From Bacteriovorax sp. Seq25_V (GTDB lineage Bacteria; Bdellovibrionota; Bacteriovoracia; Bacteriovoracales; Bacteriovoracaceae), in contig NZ_AUNI01000008.1 of the NCBI RefSeq assembly GCF_000447795.1, positions 40,155-104,154 on the forward strand: a DNA stretch of 64,000 bases. The letters run 5' to 3'. Below are positions 43,865 to 53,456 of this stretch, piece by piece. Under the pieces are notes generated by a model. That model saw only the letters and a program-made list of their open reading frames with translations. It was not told the origin of the DNA and searched no databases. The translations under genes and the position numbers were made by a program. Position 1 is the stretch's first letter. Each line of letters begins with the position of its first letter.

Positions 43865-45436
43865 ATGAAGAAGTTATTCATCCTAACTTTACTGACATCA
43901 GTATATTCATGTTCGTCGTTTACCAATCGTTATCCTGCATCAATTAGTGACTCTAAATTTGTAAAAGTATTTACTGAAATTGAAGATGCTGTAAAAGAGG
44001 GAACTGATTCACCAGTAGTCTGTCACCAAAAACTCGATGAGTTATACTTAAAATTATATGATATCGATTCAAAGCAAATTGCAATGGAAAACTTCACTGA
44101 TGCACAGTTTGAGTCTTTTGTGCAATCTTCATTTGAATTGCGTCTGGAAATCAAAGAGAAGATGAAGGCCCTTAAAGTTAGTGATGAAACAACGAAACGC
44201 TGTTTAACAAGTGTTAAGAATATAGTAAGAGCGCTTCGATATTTGGAAGATTACTTTGTTGAATATTCTTATACAAGAAATAAAGAAGCAATGCCGAAGG
44301 AGTTTGTTACTCTTGAAGGACATGGTATATTCTTTCAATCAAACCCTGAGTTTAATTTCAATTCTCATGAAGACTTAAAGTCTGGAGACGTTATTCTTTC
44401 GCGTGGGAACGCTTACTCATCTGCGGCAATTGCACGAATTGGTGATGACGATACTCAATTTTCACATTTAACACTAGTCTATAAAGATGAAAAAAATAAG
44501 CTGCATACTTCAGAGGCCCATATTGAAATCGGAAACGTTGTAGCTCCTTTTGAAATACACATTGATGAAAAGAATGCTCGTACCGTAGTTTTTAGAAATA
44601 AAGATGAAGTCCTTGCTCATGAAGCAGGGAAGTATATGTACAATCACATCAAAGATTACAAGGCCAAGAAGAAAAAGAATATTCCATATGATTTTACAAT
44701 GGACTATCACTCAGATGATGAGATTTTCTGCTCCGAAGTTATTTACCATGGATACCTAAACGCGGGGAAGAAAATCTATGGTGTTCCGTATGATGTACCC
44801 GAACACAAGACAACATTCTCTCCAGGACTCATAAATTTTTTAAATGGTATTGGTATCAAAGTTAATGATAAAAATATCAAAACATTCAATACTTTCGGGC
44901 CAGGTGAAATTCAATTTGATTCACGTTTTGATATCATAGCAGAATGGAGAAATCCGCAGAAATTAAAAGATACGCGTTTTAAGGATGCTATTTTGACAAA
45001 GATTTTTGAATGGATGGAAAGAGATAAGTATGAGTTTAAATCGTCATTTATTTCTAGTGTCGGAAATTCTTTTGCTTGGCTTATGAGAAAAACTGGATGG
45101 TCAAGAGCCGTTGTAAAAGCTCTGTCTGGTGTGGAGCTTGAAGAAAAGTTTCCTACAAATATGGGTGTTAAGCAAATGAATCTCTTTGTTGTTTTAGACA
45201 AAGTTGGAGAAACCTTATACAAGAAACTTGAAGAAGAACAAGCAAAATCGAAACAACCACTTTCATTTAAAGAACTTTTTACAATCTTAGAAGAGTATAA
45301 AGCTCAGGATTTAAAAGTATATGAAAAGTACAGAAAAGATCGTCGTGAAAATTTACGAAATAATCATGGTAAAGAGCGCAGATTCAAGAGAATCAAATTA
45401 GTGAAACCAGACTTCCACTTGTATTTTTCAAAATAA
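43865..45436 (+). CDS. YiiX-like permuted papain-fold lipoprotein
   Basis: 523 residues. Lipoprotein signal with lipobox-like VYSC (Cys16). A central permuted NlpC/P60 domain runs from LKSGDVILSRG, with catalytic His201 in FSHLTLVY, to Cys289 in FCSEVIYHGYL. The C-terminal 150 residues are charged and helical, with a KAxKSKQ-like basic region. Same enzyme class as the protein at 31594-33075 but with a different N- and C-terminal context. Presumably an amidase or lipid hydrolase anchored in the periplasm. Confidence 0.8.
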   Translation: MKKLFILTLLTSVYSCSSFTNRYPASISDSKFVKVFTEIEDAVKEGTDSPVVCHQKLDELYLKLYDIDSKQIAMENFTDAQFESFVQSSFELRLEIKEKMKALKVSDETTKRCLTSVKNIVRALRYLEDYFVEYSYTRNKEAMPKEFVTLEGHGIFFQSNPEFNFNSHEDLKSGDVILSRGNAYSSAAIARIGDDDTQFSHLTLVYKDEKNKLHTSEAHIEIGNVVAPFEIHIDEKNARTVVFRNKDEVLAHEAGKYMYNHIKDYKAKKKKNIPYDFTMDYHSDDEIFCSEVIYHGYLNAGKKIYGVPYDVPEHKTTFSPGLINFLNGIGIKVNDKNIKTFNTFGPGEIQFDSRFDIIAEWRNPQKLKDTRFKDAILTKIFEWMERDKYEFKSSFISSVGNSFAWLMRKTGWSRAVVKALSGVELEEKFPTNMGVKQMNLFVVLDKVGETLYKKLEEEQAKSKQPLSFKELFTILEEYKAQDLKVYEKYRKDRRENLRNNHGKERRFKRIKLVKPDFHLYFSK

Positions 45437-45469
45437 ATGAGAAAATAAAATACATAAGGGAGTTTTGAT

Positions 45470-46813
45470 ATGAGTAAAGATGAAATAGATCACTTAAAGA
45501 TTAAGGATCTCGAACATAGAAATTTTAGAAATGATGACTTTTGGAAGAGTATTCCTGGTTTTGCTTCTGTTACACGCGGTGAATTTTCAGATCACATGTG
45601 GCAACTTAAAAATTCAATTAGAAAAATCGATCAAGTAAAAAAACTACTTGGGGATAGAATGTCGAAAGAGTTCTATGATGACATGGTTGCAGGTCAACAT
45701 ATTACTCCCATGAACATTCGTATCACTCCATATGTCTTCTCGCTTATTGATTGGAATGATCCATTAAACTGCCCTCTAAGAAAACAATTTCTTCCTGTAG
45801 GCTCACAGTTTATTCCTGATCATCCAATGCATATGGCAGACTCACTTTCCGAAGATGAGGATTCTCCTGTTCCAATGCTTACACATCGTTATCCTGACAA
45901 GGTTTTATTTCTGCCTCTCACTATTTGTCCAGTTTATTGTTCATACTGTACAAGATCGAGAATTATCGGTGGTTCAACTGAGTCCGTAGAAAAAGAAACT
46001 TACGGTGCTAATCAAAAATATTGGGATGATGTTTTTGAATATATTAGACAGCATCCTAAAATTGAAGACGTCGTTATCTCTGGTGGTGATAGTTATATGC
46101 TTAATGCAAAACAGATCCGCTATATAGGTGAGAACCTTCTAAAGATTCCACATATTCAAAGAATTAGATACGCGACTAAAGGTATTGCTATTTTCCCTCA
46201 AAAGATTCTAACTGATGATGAATGGGTTGGAGCAATTAGTGAAGTCCACAAACTTGGTCGAGCATTTGGAAAACAAGTTGTTATTCATACACACTTTTCA
46301 AGTCATCTTGAAATTACAAAGTGGTCGCAAATGGCGATGGATCGACTTTTCTCTGAAGGAATTATCGTTAGAAATCAGGCCGTTCTACAAGAAGGTGTAA
46401 ATAATCATGTTGACGACATGGTTCTTTTAACACGTAAACTAGGTCTGATTAATATTCAACCTTACTATGTTTATATGCACGATATGGTTCCTGGTTGTGA
46501 GCACTTTAGAACGACTTTAAGTGATGGTATACGTCTAGAGAAAGCGGTTCGCGGTACGACTGCTGGATTCAACACACCTACTTTCGTGTGTGATCTTCCT
46601 GGTGGAGGAGGAAAGAGAAACGTTTCTTCATATGAATATTATGATAAAGAAAATGGTATCTCTGTCTGGACTGCACCATATGTGAAACCTGGCAAAGTAT
46701 TTACATACTTTGATCCGATTCATAAACTCTCTCCTGAGGCGCAAAAGCGTTGGCTTAGCGAGAATGACCGTAAGATCATGATTGATGAGGCCATCAAAAA
46801 AGCTAATCTATAA
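45470..46813 (+). CDS. KamA-family radical SAM aminomutase
   Basis: 447 residues. Radical SAM cluster CPVYCSYC (Cys153, Cys157, Cys160). The PLP-binding Lys382 lies in DLPGGGGK, as in lysine 2,3-aminomutase. GGDSYML provides the SAM-contact glycine-rich motif. The length matches lysine 2,3-aminomutases better than the shorter EpmB enzymes that act with EF-P. AGGGAG precedes the ATG. Lys to beta-Lys isomerisation is the default inference; glutamate 2,3-aminomutase or another substrate cannot be excluded. Confidence 0.87.
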   Translation: MSKDEIDHLKIKDLEHRNFRNDDFWKSIPGFASVTRGEFSDHMWQLKNSIRKIDQVKKLLGDRMSKEFYDDMVAGQHITPMNIRITPYVFSLIDWNDPLNCPLRKQFLPVGSQFIPDHPMHMADSLSEDEDSPVPMLTHRYPDKVLFLPLTICPVYCSYCTRSRIIGGSTESVEKETYGANQKYWDDVFEYIRQHPKIEDVVISGGDSYMLNAKQIRYIGENLLKIPHIQRIRYATKGIAIFPQKILTDDEWVGAISEVHKLGRAFGKQVVIHTHFSSHLEITKWSQMAMDRLFSEGIIVRNQAVLQEGVNNHVDDMVLLTRKLGLINIQPYYVYMHDMVPGCEHFRTTLSDGIRLEKAVRGTTAGFNTPTFVCDLPGGGGKRNVSSYEYYDKENGISVWTAPYVKPGKVFTYFDPIHKLSPEAQKRWLSENDRKIMIDEAIKKANL

Positions 46814-46827
46814 GAATTCAATATCTT

Positions 46828-46857
46828 GACTGCCATCATCGTGTGGCAGTCATTTTC
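46828..46857 (+). terminator. Probable terminator after the aminomutase gene
   Basis: GACTGCCA / TGGCAGTC stem (8 bp) with an 8-base loop, followed by the T-rich ATTTTCC. The final T tract is interrupted. Confidence 0.6.
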
Positions 46858-46967
46858 CGTTTAAATAACCCTGAAATACTGTAAAATCAGCACTTTAAAC
46901 TAAGTGTTCTTGGGTAATTAACCGATAAAAGATAAAATAACATTATCTTTTAAAAAAGTTGGTTGCT

Positions 46968-49900
46968 ATGAGACTACTAATAAAAATTTTACTTTCAATA
47001 TGTATTTTTAATGCTCAACTTCTTGCGCAGGATGAGCTAAGTGCTTCGCAAGCAAAAATTGAAATGCAAAAGGTTATCGTTGAAGTAAAAAAAGAAGTAG
47101 AAGATAAATTTAATAAAGGTGACTCGCTTGAAACAGTTCTTTCATACCTTGAAGAGCTCGAACTAAGTTCTAAAACACTTTCAAATGAGGTTACTGAGCA
47201 AATAAAAAAAGCCGGTAGTTTTAATTCTCTTAATGCAAGAGCAAAGGCAACTACTTTAAATAGAGCAATTTTTCTCGAAGGGAAACAATGTCGTAAATCT
47301 CTGAATGCTTGCGCTGAAGGAAATGACCAATGTTGTGATGGAAACTTCTGTCGTGAAACTCAGGATGGAAGTTTTAAATGTGTACCAAAAGTTAAAGCAG
47401 GACATTGTGACCCAACACTAAATCAATGTGAAGATGGTTCATGTCGTATGCTTCTTCGCTACTCAGATATAAACCTGTGCACGACTTACGGGGACAGTTG
47501 TACGAACTCAGGAGAGTGCTGTTCTGGTAGTTGTAATAAAGATACGAAGAAGTGTGAAGCTAATTATCAATGTACGACATGCCTTGATAAAGGAAGTAAG
47601 GTATCTTCAGGAGTAGAATGTTGTGATGGCCTATATCCTAATGAAAATGGTATTTGTGTACCGATTATTCCAATCACATTTTTTTACCCAATTAAAAGCT
47701 TTTTAAATTTATTTGTGAGCAATTCTTACGCTGCATCCTCTGCTGAAGATATGGCCGAATATGAGAAACTGTTAGCGGAATTGAAAGCTAAAGCAATACA
47801 GGCGTCAGATTCGGCCACATCATCTAAGCTCGTTGCTAAATATACAGGTGATTTAAAATCATGCCTTACTTATGTTAGAAGCGAGACAACTGTTAATTGT
47901 TATTCAAAAGTATCCGCGAGTATTCAAAGTACAGTATCTGGTTTGAATAATATTATTAAACAACAGGCATCTGTAAAAGAAGAAGCTGCCAAACTTAAAA
48001 AGAAAGTTACTGAATTGGGGGCAACTGGTGATAGTGGCTATGCAAGCCTCCTCAATAAGATGAATAATGATGCTAGGAATTGTGCTAAGAATGCAATTGT
48101 AGGCGTTGCCAATGGTGCATCATCTTTGCAAAGTGGACAAGAGTGCCTAAGTAGTGTTCAGTCTGAATATTCAGGAATGGTCTCAGATATTGATAGTCAA
48201 TTGATGCAGCTGAAGGTTCAGCTCGCAGAAGAAGGGAAGAATGTAGAATTCTATTCCCCTGGGCGTGTTCAATCAGATGCGAGCTTGTATAAAGACTATG
48301 ATGTTAATGCGCCATTGCTTTCAAAAATCACAGTGTCCGACATGAATTCATGTCGTGTAAATCTTTTTGGTGATTATCTTGCAAATCAAAGTAATGATTA
48401 TTTCAATGTCGTTATTACACTCTTGGGGATGGATTTTATTACAAGTGGTGGTGGTGTTGAAGATTATTTTGACGTTAATAACTGGAACTACCAAACTCAG
48501 GCGCAAGAAGAAGATATTCAAAATTTTGATGCCGATAGAATAAAAGAAGATAAATTCAATTCAGAGTATGCAAGCCTTGTAAAAGATGAAATTGCAAAAT
48601 ACTACAGAACATTAACCGTAACAGAAAAGAAAATTTTTGGTTATCTCTTTAAAAACTCATTTGTAGGGGCGAAAGAGAAATCAGTAATTCTTGATTACTA
48701 TATGAGTGGAAAAGGAGATCAGGCCGATAGTCTTTTTACTCTTTTTGAACCACCTGCTCCTGAAACATACAATCTATTCAAAATTACGAGATTTGAGAGT
48801 GTGAAGTTTAAACTTTTCTTATACAAAATGTATGGAAAGCTAAAACAAAAAAGTATTGAGATGATGTGTCGCTGTGTTGATACTATGGGACCTATTAAAG
48901 GTGATGCTTGGCTTGAAAAAGATGTTGAAGCTAATTACATTCGAGAATGTCGTGGACGTGGTAAATACAATAAATTTGTAATGATGGAGGATACCTCTTG
49001 TCGTGCAGTTGATAACAATGGAAATTGTGTTGATGCTCAAAGTAAAGAATATATCGGCAAGGTACTAAACGACAAGGAAGAAGAGTTTTCCAAAGACCAT
49101 GTTAACTCTGCAACAAAAGATGAAACGACGGGAAAGGTTGATGTTAAATACAATGATCCTCAAGGCGAGAACGCAGGTTCTTTAATTGCCAATGATTTTG
49201 CAATAAATGAACTAGATAAGTTAAAGCAAACAAAAGAGAAAATAAGTAAGGCCGATAAATTTATTGTTAATGGTAAGGTTACTTTTGAGGCAGAAAGAGG
49301 TGAGAATAAGGCCGGTCTTGGTGAAGGACTCCTGTTTACTGAGTTCCTACGTGATATGGCCATGATGAAGGTTGAGGCGCTTGCCGATGCAGCAAGTAAC
49401 AACGTCTTCTCTATTTCGCAGACTTTGTCTATCACGACTCAGTTTATTTCAACTTATAACTGGAGTTATCAGAAAACTCGTACGGAGAGATTTGATAAAG
49501 TTAAAAAGTATACTTGGGCGCAACTTGTTTTTGCTTTCCTTATCCAATTAATTACAGGAAGCGACACTGCTGGAGGTGCAGGTTACTATACTTCTGGTAC
49601 GGTTGGTACGATCAATTTTAAATATGATGGTCAAAATGTCTCCCTGCAAAATGCAATTAAAGATTCTCTCCAATCTCTTAATCTTCGTCCATCGGTAATT
49701 TGTGAGAAGAGAAAGTACAAATCAAAGACATGGAAAGTTGCAAGAATTCCAATCGGAAAGAAGTATTACTATAAGTGTATAAGAAATCACATCGAAAATA
49801 ATAGTGTGTGTAATGATAAGGTTCCAGTTGGTCTTTGCCTCAAGAGTGTTTATGTGACTGATCAAGGTGGAGGTTCTAGCTTTATTATTGATCCATTTAT

Positions 49901-51134
49901 TCCGCATGGTTCAACCCTTGTTAAGAATGACAACTTCTTAAAGAATAAAACAGTAAGGACTCTTGAAAATCAACATATTGATCAAATCAAAGCAAAAGCG
50001 AAAGAGTATATAAAGTCACAGTTCTTCGAGTACTCAGATGCGGAGGCAGATCAGTTTGCTGACTTTGTGTTTAAGTATCACTTTTGGTATCCAAAGAAAG
50101 CAAGGCTGATCCGCTATATGACACAAGGTCTGATTCCATACTACGAGAGACTAACAGAGAAAGCATTCAATCTTAATATGGCAATGTATAGTGATTTATT
50201 TAATACGTCGATGTATGCGCTTAAAATGCATAATGTCTATGTAAACACAGATCGCAATATCGAAAACTCAACAAGAATGTCACAGGACCTCATTGGTAGT
50301 GAAGTGACAGAGATTGAGCAAAACCCAAGTGCAGGTATCGTTGGCCACTTAGGTACATTTGCGATGCATAGTAACATCTCTTCTGAGCGTCTCGATATTA
50401 ATACTGATGGCTTTAGAAAACTTGTTGCCACAGGTCTCAATAGTAGTGATCAAAAAGTACAATCATTTTCAAATGCCCTTAAGAACAGTATTTCGGGGCA
50501 AGCAGCTCGGGAAAAGAGAATTAATGGGATGAAAGATTACCTTTCTAAGAAAGGTAAGAGTTCTGAATATGAGAAACTTTTAAAAATTAAAAAAGAGCGA
50601 GAAGATGATGCTAATAAAATCAGTGAAAATTTAAACTCATCACTTAAGCAAGGTCTCGGACTCTCAGACTCTCAAATTAATTCGACATCTGGAACATCTC
50701 TCGCTTCTTTAAGACGTGGAAATGGTGACAAGAGCGAAGTGAATAAAGGGCCAAATAAAGGTGCAGAAGACAGTAGTGCAATTAAACTTGAAGGTGGTGA
50801 TGGTCTGAAGTCTCGAGCTAAAGGTGGCAATAGTTTAATTGGCGATAGCACAGATAAAAAGCTAGAGGATCAGCTTTTAGATTTCTCAGATCTTGAAGGT
50901 GGAAATATTGAAGGAATTTTTCTTGGAGCGAACGGTGAAAAATTAACGGCCGAAGAAGTTAAGAGATACCTCACTGCTAAAGGTATTAATATATCTAAAA
51001 TGGATGAACCTTCAGAGAGTGGAATACTTAAAGAAAATGAACGTGAAGGGATTTCAATATTTGATAAATTATCACGCCGTTATGAGCGTTCTGCTTTTCC
51101 ACGTTTTCTTACTGTAAAAAAGAAGAGTGAATAA
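46968..51134 (+). CDS. Very large exported Cys-rich protein, unknown function
   Basis: 1388-1389 residues from the ATG at 46968, which begins a signal peptide (LLIKILLSICIFNAQLLAQ). Residues of about 105-225 hold a dense Cys module with repeated CC pairs (DQCCDG, GECCSG, VECCDG), resembling small disulphide-rich extracellular domains. A hydrophobic segment with SNSYAAS follows. The middle is helical; a Cys cluster (MMCRCVD, IRECRG) lies near 630-660. A hydrophobic stretch near 860-880 could cross a membrane. The C-terminal 250 residues are polar and low in Cys. No homologue was recognised; the architecture suggests a surface or secreted structural protein. Confidence 0.7.
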   Translation: MRLLIKILLSICIFNAQLLAQDELSASQAKIEMQKVIVEVKKEVEDKFNKGDSLETVLSYLEELELSSKTLSNEVTEQIKKAGSFNSLNARAKATTLNRAIFLEGKQCRKSLNACAEGNDQCCDGNFCRETQDGSFKCVPKVKAGHCDPTLNQCEDGSCRMLLRYSDINLCTTYGDSCTNSGECCSGSCNKDTKKCEANYQCTTCLDKGSKVSSGVECCDGLYPNENGICVPIIPITFFYPIKSFLNLFVSNSYAASSAEDMAEYEKLLAELKAKAIQASDSATSSKLVAKYTGDLKSCLTYVRSETTVNCYSKVSASIQSTVSGLNNIIKQQASVKEEAAKLKKKVTELGATGDSGYASLLNKMNNDARNCAKNAIVGVANGASSLQSGQECLSSVQSEYSGMVSDIDSQLMQLKVQLAEEGKNVEFYSPGRVQSDASLYKDYDVNAPLLSKITVSDMNSCRVNLFGDYLANQSNDYFNVVITLLGMDFITSGGGVEDYFDVNNWNYQTQAQEEDIQNFDADRIKEDKFNSEYASLVKDEIAKYYRTLTVTEKKIFGYLFKNSFVGAKEKSVILDYYMSGKGDQADSLFTLFEPPAPETYNLFKITRFESVKFKLFLYKMYGKLKQKSIEMMCRCVDTMGPIKGDAWLEKDVEANYIRECRGRGKYNKFVMMEDTSCRAVDNNGNCVDAQSKEYIGKVLNDKEEEFSKDHVNSATKDETTGKVDVKYNDPQGENAGSLIANDFAINELDKLKQTKEKISKADKFIVNGKVTFEAERGENKAGLGEGLLFTEFLRDMAMMKVEALADAASNNVFSISQTLSITTQFISTYNWSYQKTRTERFDKVKKYTWAQLVFAFLIQLITGSDTAGGAGYYTSGTVGTINFKYDGQNVSLQNAIKDSLQSLNLRPSVICEKRKYKSKTWKVARIPIGKKYYYKCIRNHIENNSVCNDKVPVGLCLKSVYVTDQGGGSSFIIDPFIPHGSTLVKNDNFLKNKTVRTLENQHIDQIKAKAKEYIKSQFFEYSDAEADQFADFVFKYHFWYPKKARLIRYMTQGLIPYYERLTEKAFNLNMAMYSDLFNTSMYALKMHNVYVNTDRNIENSTRMSQDLIGSEVTEIEQNPSAGIVGHLGTFAMHSNISSERLDINTDGFRKLVATGLNSSDQKVQSFSNALKNSISGQAAREKRINGMKDYLSKKGKSSEYEKLLKIKKEREDDANKISENLNSSLKQGLGLSDSQINSTSGTSLASLRRGNGDKSEVNKGPNKGAEDSSAIKLEGGDGLKSRAKGGNSLIGDSTDKKLEDQLLDFSDLEGGNIEGIFLGANGEKLTAEEVKRYLTAKGINISKMDEPSESGILKENEREGISIFDKLSRRYERSAFPRFLTVKKKSE

Positions 51135-51154
51135 CTTGGTCATTCTGCCATAAA

Positions 51155-51195
51155 AAAAGTGTCATCTTGGAAAAAAAGATGGCACCACTTTTTCT
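51155..51195 (+). terminator. Intrinsic terminator after the large protein gene
   Basis: AAAAAGTG...CATCTT pairs with AAGATG...CACTTTTT around a 6-8 base loop, with small internal bulges, and ends in five T. Confidence 0.7.
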
Positions 51196-51312
51196 AAAAT
51201 CCTTGAAATCACATTGTTCTGTAGCTTTTGTCCTCCTATATTTTTGGCATGGATAATGCTTTAATCAAAGTATCACAACAGGAAGTTGTGAAACCCAAGT
51301 CAAGGATGACCG

Positions 51313-52752
51313 ATGTTAGTAGTGAGCCAGAAGTCGATCTTAGGATGCCTCTTTATTCTCTCTTTATCTATTTCTCCCGTATATGCAAAATTTATTGTTA
51401 AGTATAAAGACGGAACTGTTGCAAAGACAGAAATCGATCCTCGTGAAATGATGGCGATGACATCATCAGATGGAAATGAAATTGAGTATATTGAAGAAGA
51501 TGTTATTTTAAAAAGACACGCAACAACTTCTAATGACCCGCTCTTTAGTCAACAGTGGGCACTTTCAAATTATCTCAATTACTCTTTTATGCGAGCTAAG
51601 AGCTATGAATCAACTGTAATTAATGTTGCGGTTGTTGATACTGGAATAACTGCTCATTCTGATCTCAATTCCGTAGTTTTACAAGGAGCTGACTTTATTT
51701 CGGATACTACAAACTCTCGAGATGGAGGGGGACGCGACGCTGATCCTTCTGATCCAGGCGATTACGCAGATGGAACATGTGGAGAGTCAAGTTCATCTTC
51801 ATGGCATGGAACCCATATCGCAGGAATTATTGGTGCAGTAAGTGGTAATGGATATGGCATTGCTGGAGCAAGTTCGAGTGTTCGAATTATCCCTGCTCGT
51901 GTTCTTGGCCCTTGTGGTGGTCAAACATCGGATATTGCAGATGCAATTAGGTGGGCCGTTGGTGGAAGTGTTTCTGGGGTTGCTGTAAATCAAAACCCAG
52001 CAAGAGTTGTCAATTTGAGTCTTGGAGGTAAGAGTAGCTGTAGTCAGTATATGCAAGAGGCCATTGATTACGCCAATTCAAGAGGCGCTGTCGTTGTTGT
52101 TTCCGCTGGAAATGAGTCAGCATCTGTTGATTCAATGGAATATACTCCTGCAAATTGTCGTGGGGTATTTAGAGTGGGTGCTATTACTTCTTCACTCTAT
52201 GAATCAAGTTATTCTAACTATGGAGAGATCGTTGATATCTCTGCTCCTGGTGATATTATCTATTCTACTGTTAACGGTGGTTTTACATATCCTTCAGCAT
52301 CGGGGAGCTTTAGAACAATGAGTGGGACTTCGATGTCTGCTGGTTTTATTTCTGCGGCCATCGCTAGTGTTTTCTCGGCCAATAGCAATCTTACAGGTGA
52401 ACAGGCAAAAGATATTATCGTGAGAAATGCCTCTTATGTTAATTGTAGAAACTATAACTGTACACAAGGGGCGGTAGATGTCTACGCTGCAGTTCAAGAT
52501 GCGGTATCAGAAGTTAGAGACACTTCATTTACTTATGATGATCCAGTCGTTGTAAATGGATATCAGTCTTCTTCATCGTATTTAACACGCTCTGGTAGCT
52601 CTGGCGGTGGAGGACTTTGTGGCACGATCGACATGCAAGATGAAGATAAGGGGCAGACAAAGAGAACTATATTATTTCTAGCACTACTATTTGTAACAAT
52701 AAATTTTTCAACTCGATTAAGAAACTTCTTTAAAATCACTGCAAGTAATTAG
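51313..52752 (+). CDS. Secreted subtilisin-like protease (S8) with C-terminal Cys-TM-basic tail
   Basis: 479 residues. Signal peptide about 1-25, then an I9-like propeptide (FIVKYKDGTVAK...IEYIEEDVI, about 26-72). The catalytic triad is Asp109 (VVDTGIT), His165 (WHGTHIAG) and Ser340 (SGTSMSAG). The C-terminus has a Gly-rich linker, CGTI with Cys436, an acidic stretch, a hydrophobic segment (TILFLALLFVTINF) and a basic end (RLRNFFK). That layout is typical of C-terminal sorting signals. CAAGGATG precedes the ATG. The stop overlaps the convergent receiver gene by 36 bp. Confidence 0.88.
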   Translation: MLVVSQKSILGCLFILSLSISPVYAKFIVKYKDGTVAKTEIDPREMMAMTSSDGNEIEYIEEDVILKRHATTSNDPLFSQQWALSNYLNYSFMRAKSYESTVINVAVVDTGITAHSDLNSVVLQGADFISDTTNSRDGGGRDADPSDPGDYADGTCGESSSSSWHGTHIAGIIGAVSGNGYGIAGASSSVRIIPARVLGPCGGQTSDIADAIRWAVGGSVSGVAVNQNPARVVNLSLGGKSSCSQYMQEAIDYANSRGAVVVVSAGNESASVDSMEYTPANCRGVFRVGAITSSLYESSYSNYGEIVDISAPGDIIYSTVNGGFTYPSASGSFRTMSGTSMSAGFISAAIASVFSANSNLTGEQAKDIIVRNASYVNCRNYNCTQGAVDVYAAVQDAVSEVRDTSFTYDDPVVVNGYQSSSSYLTRSGSSGGGGLCGTIDMQDEDKGQTKRTILFLALLFVTINFSTRLRNFFKITASN

Positions 52753-53337
52753 TGCTCCATTATCAGTGAGGTCGCATTTCTCTACGCGGTAGAGGCGATG
52801 CTCTCCTTGCGGTTCTTTAAGATTAATAAGAGCACTCGTTGGCAATTCCTCTTTAGTTTCTATGATTAGTTTTTTCGATGTTTTTGATTTTATCTTGTAT
52901 TGATTTATAACTTCACTAACCTCATAAATCTCAATGTATTCGGGCGAGTCTTGTAGCCCGTTATCAATATGCTGATTGAGCTTATTTATGATTTCATCAA
53001 TGGTCTTATCTTTAAAGAGATAGTCACAAATGCCAATTTTAAATGCTTTTTCAATAGTTCTCTCGTCTTTGTTATTAGTGAGGACACAGATATTTATATT
53101 TTTGTTGAGATCCTTAAGTTCTTTGATTACTTCGAGGCCATTTTTTAGTGGCATCATCATGTCGACAACGACCCAACAATTTGTTAGTTTGGTATCGACA
53201 TCATTGTTAATAAAATCTAGTCCAACTTCAGGGTCTTGGAAATAGAGTACTTTTGAATCATCACGGTAGAGTAGGTACTTCTTAAGAAGTAGTCCCATAT
53301 CAACTGAATCATCTATTATCACGATTAGAGTTTTCAT
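52717..53337 (-). CDS. Response-regulator receiver protein with C-terminal extension
   Basis: 206 residues. Receiver domain about 1-120: acidic pocket DDS near residue 9, phospho-acceptor Asp59 in WVVVDMMMP, Thr/Ser switch in VLTNN and Lys in LFKDK. The C-terminal 80 residues contain no DNA-binding motif and look beta-rich, perhaps a PilZ-like or novel output (KLIIETKEELPTSALINLKEP). No kinase is adjacent. Convergent with the subtilase gene. Confidence 0.8.
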   Translation of the reverse strand: MKTLIVIIDDSVDMGLLLKKYLLYRDDSKVLYFQDPEVGLDFINNDVDTKLTNCWVVVDMMMPLKNGLEVIKELKDLNKNINICVLTNNKDERTIEKAFKIGICDYLFKDKTIDEIINKLNQHIDNGLQDSPEYIEIYEVSEVINQYKIKSKTSKKLIIETKEELPTSALINLKEPQGEHRLYRVEKCDLTDNGALITCSDFKEVS

Positions 53338-53415
53338 ACTTAAATTATAATAGAATGAGAGTTAATGAATTATAGGAATTTTGTTAAGAAATATTGCCGT
53401 TTACTAATTTTGAAT

Positions 53416-53443
53416 GGGCCTTTGTATTTATGAACGCAGGCCC
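53416..53443 (-). other. Hairpin downstream of the OmpR-type gene
   Basis: GGGCCT / AGGCCC stem with a 16-base loop, 14 bp past the stop of the regulator gene. Could aid termination; no U tract is visible. Confidence 0.4.
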
Positions 53444-53456
53444 GTTGTCATTTGAA

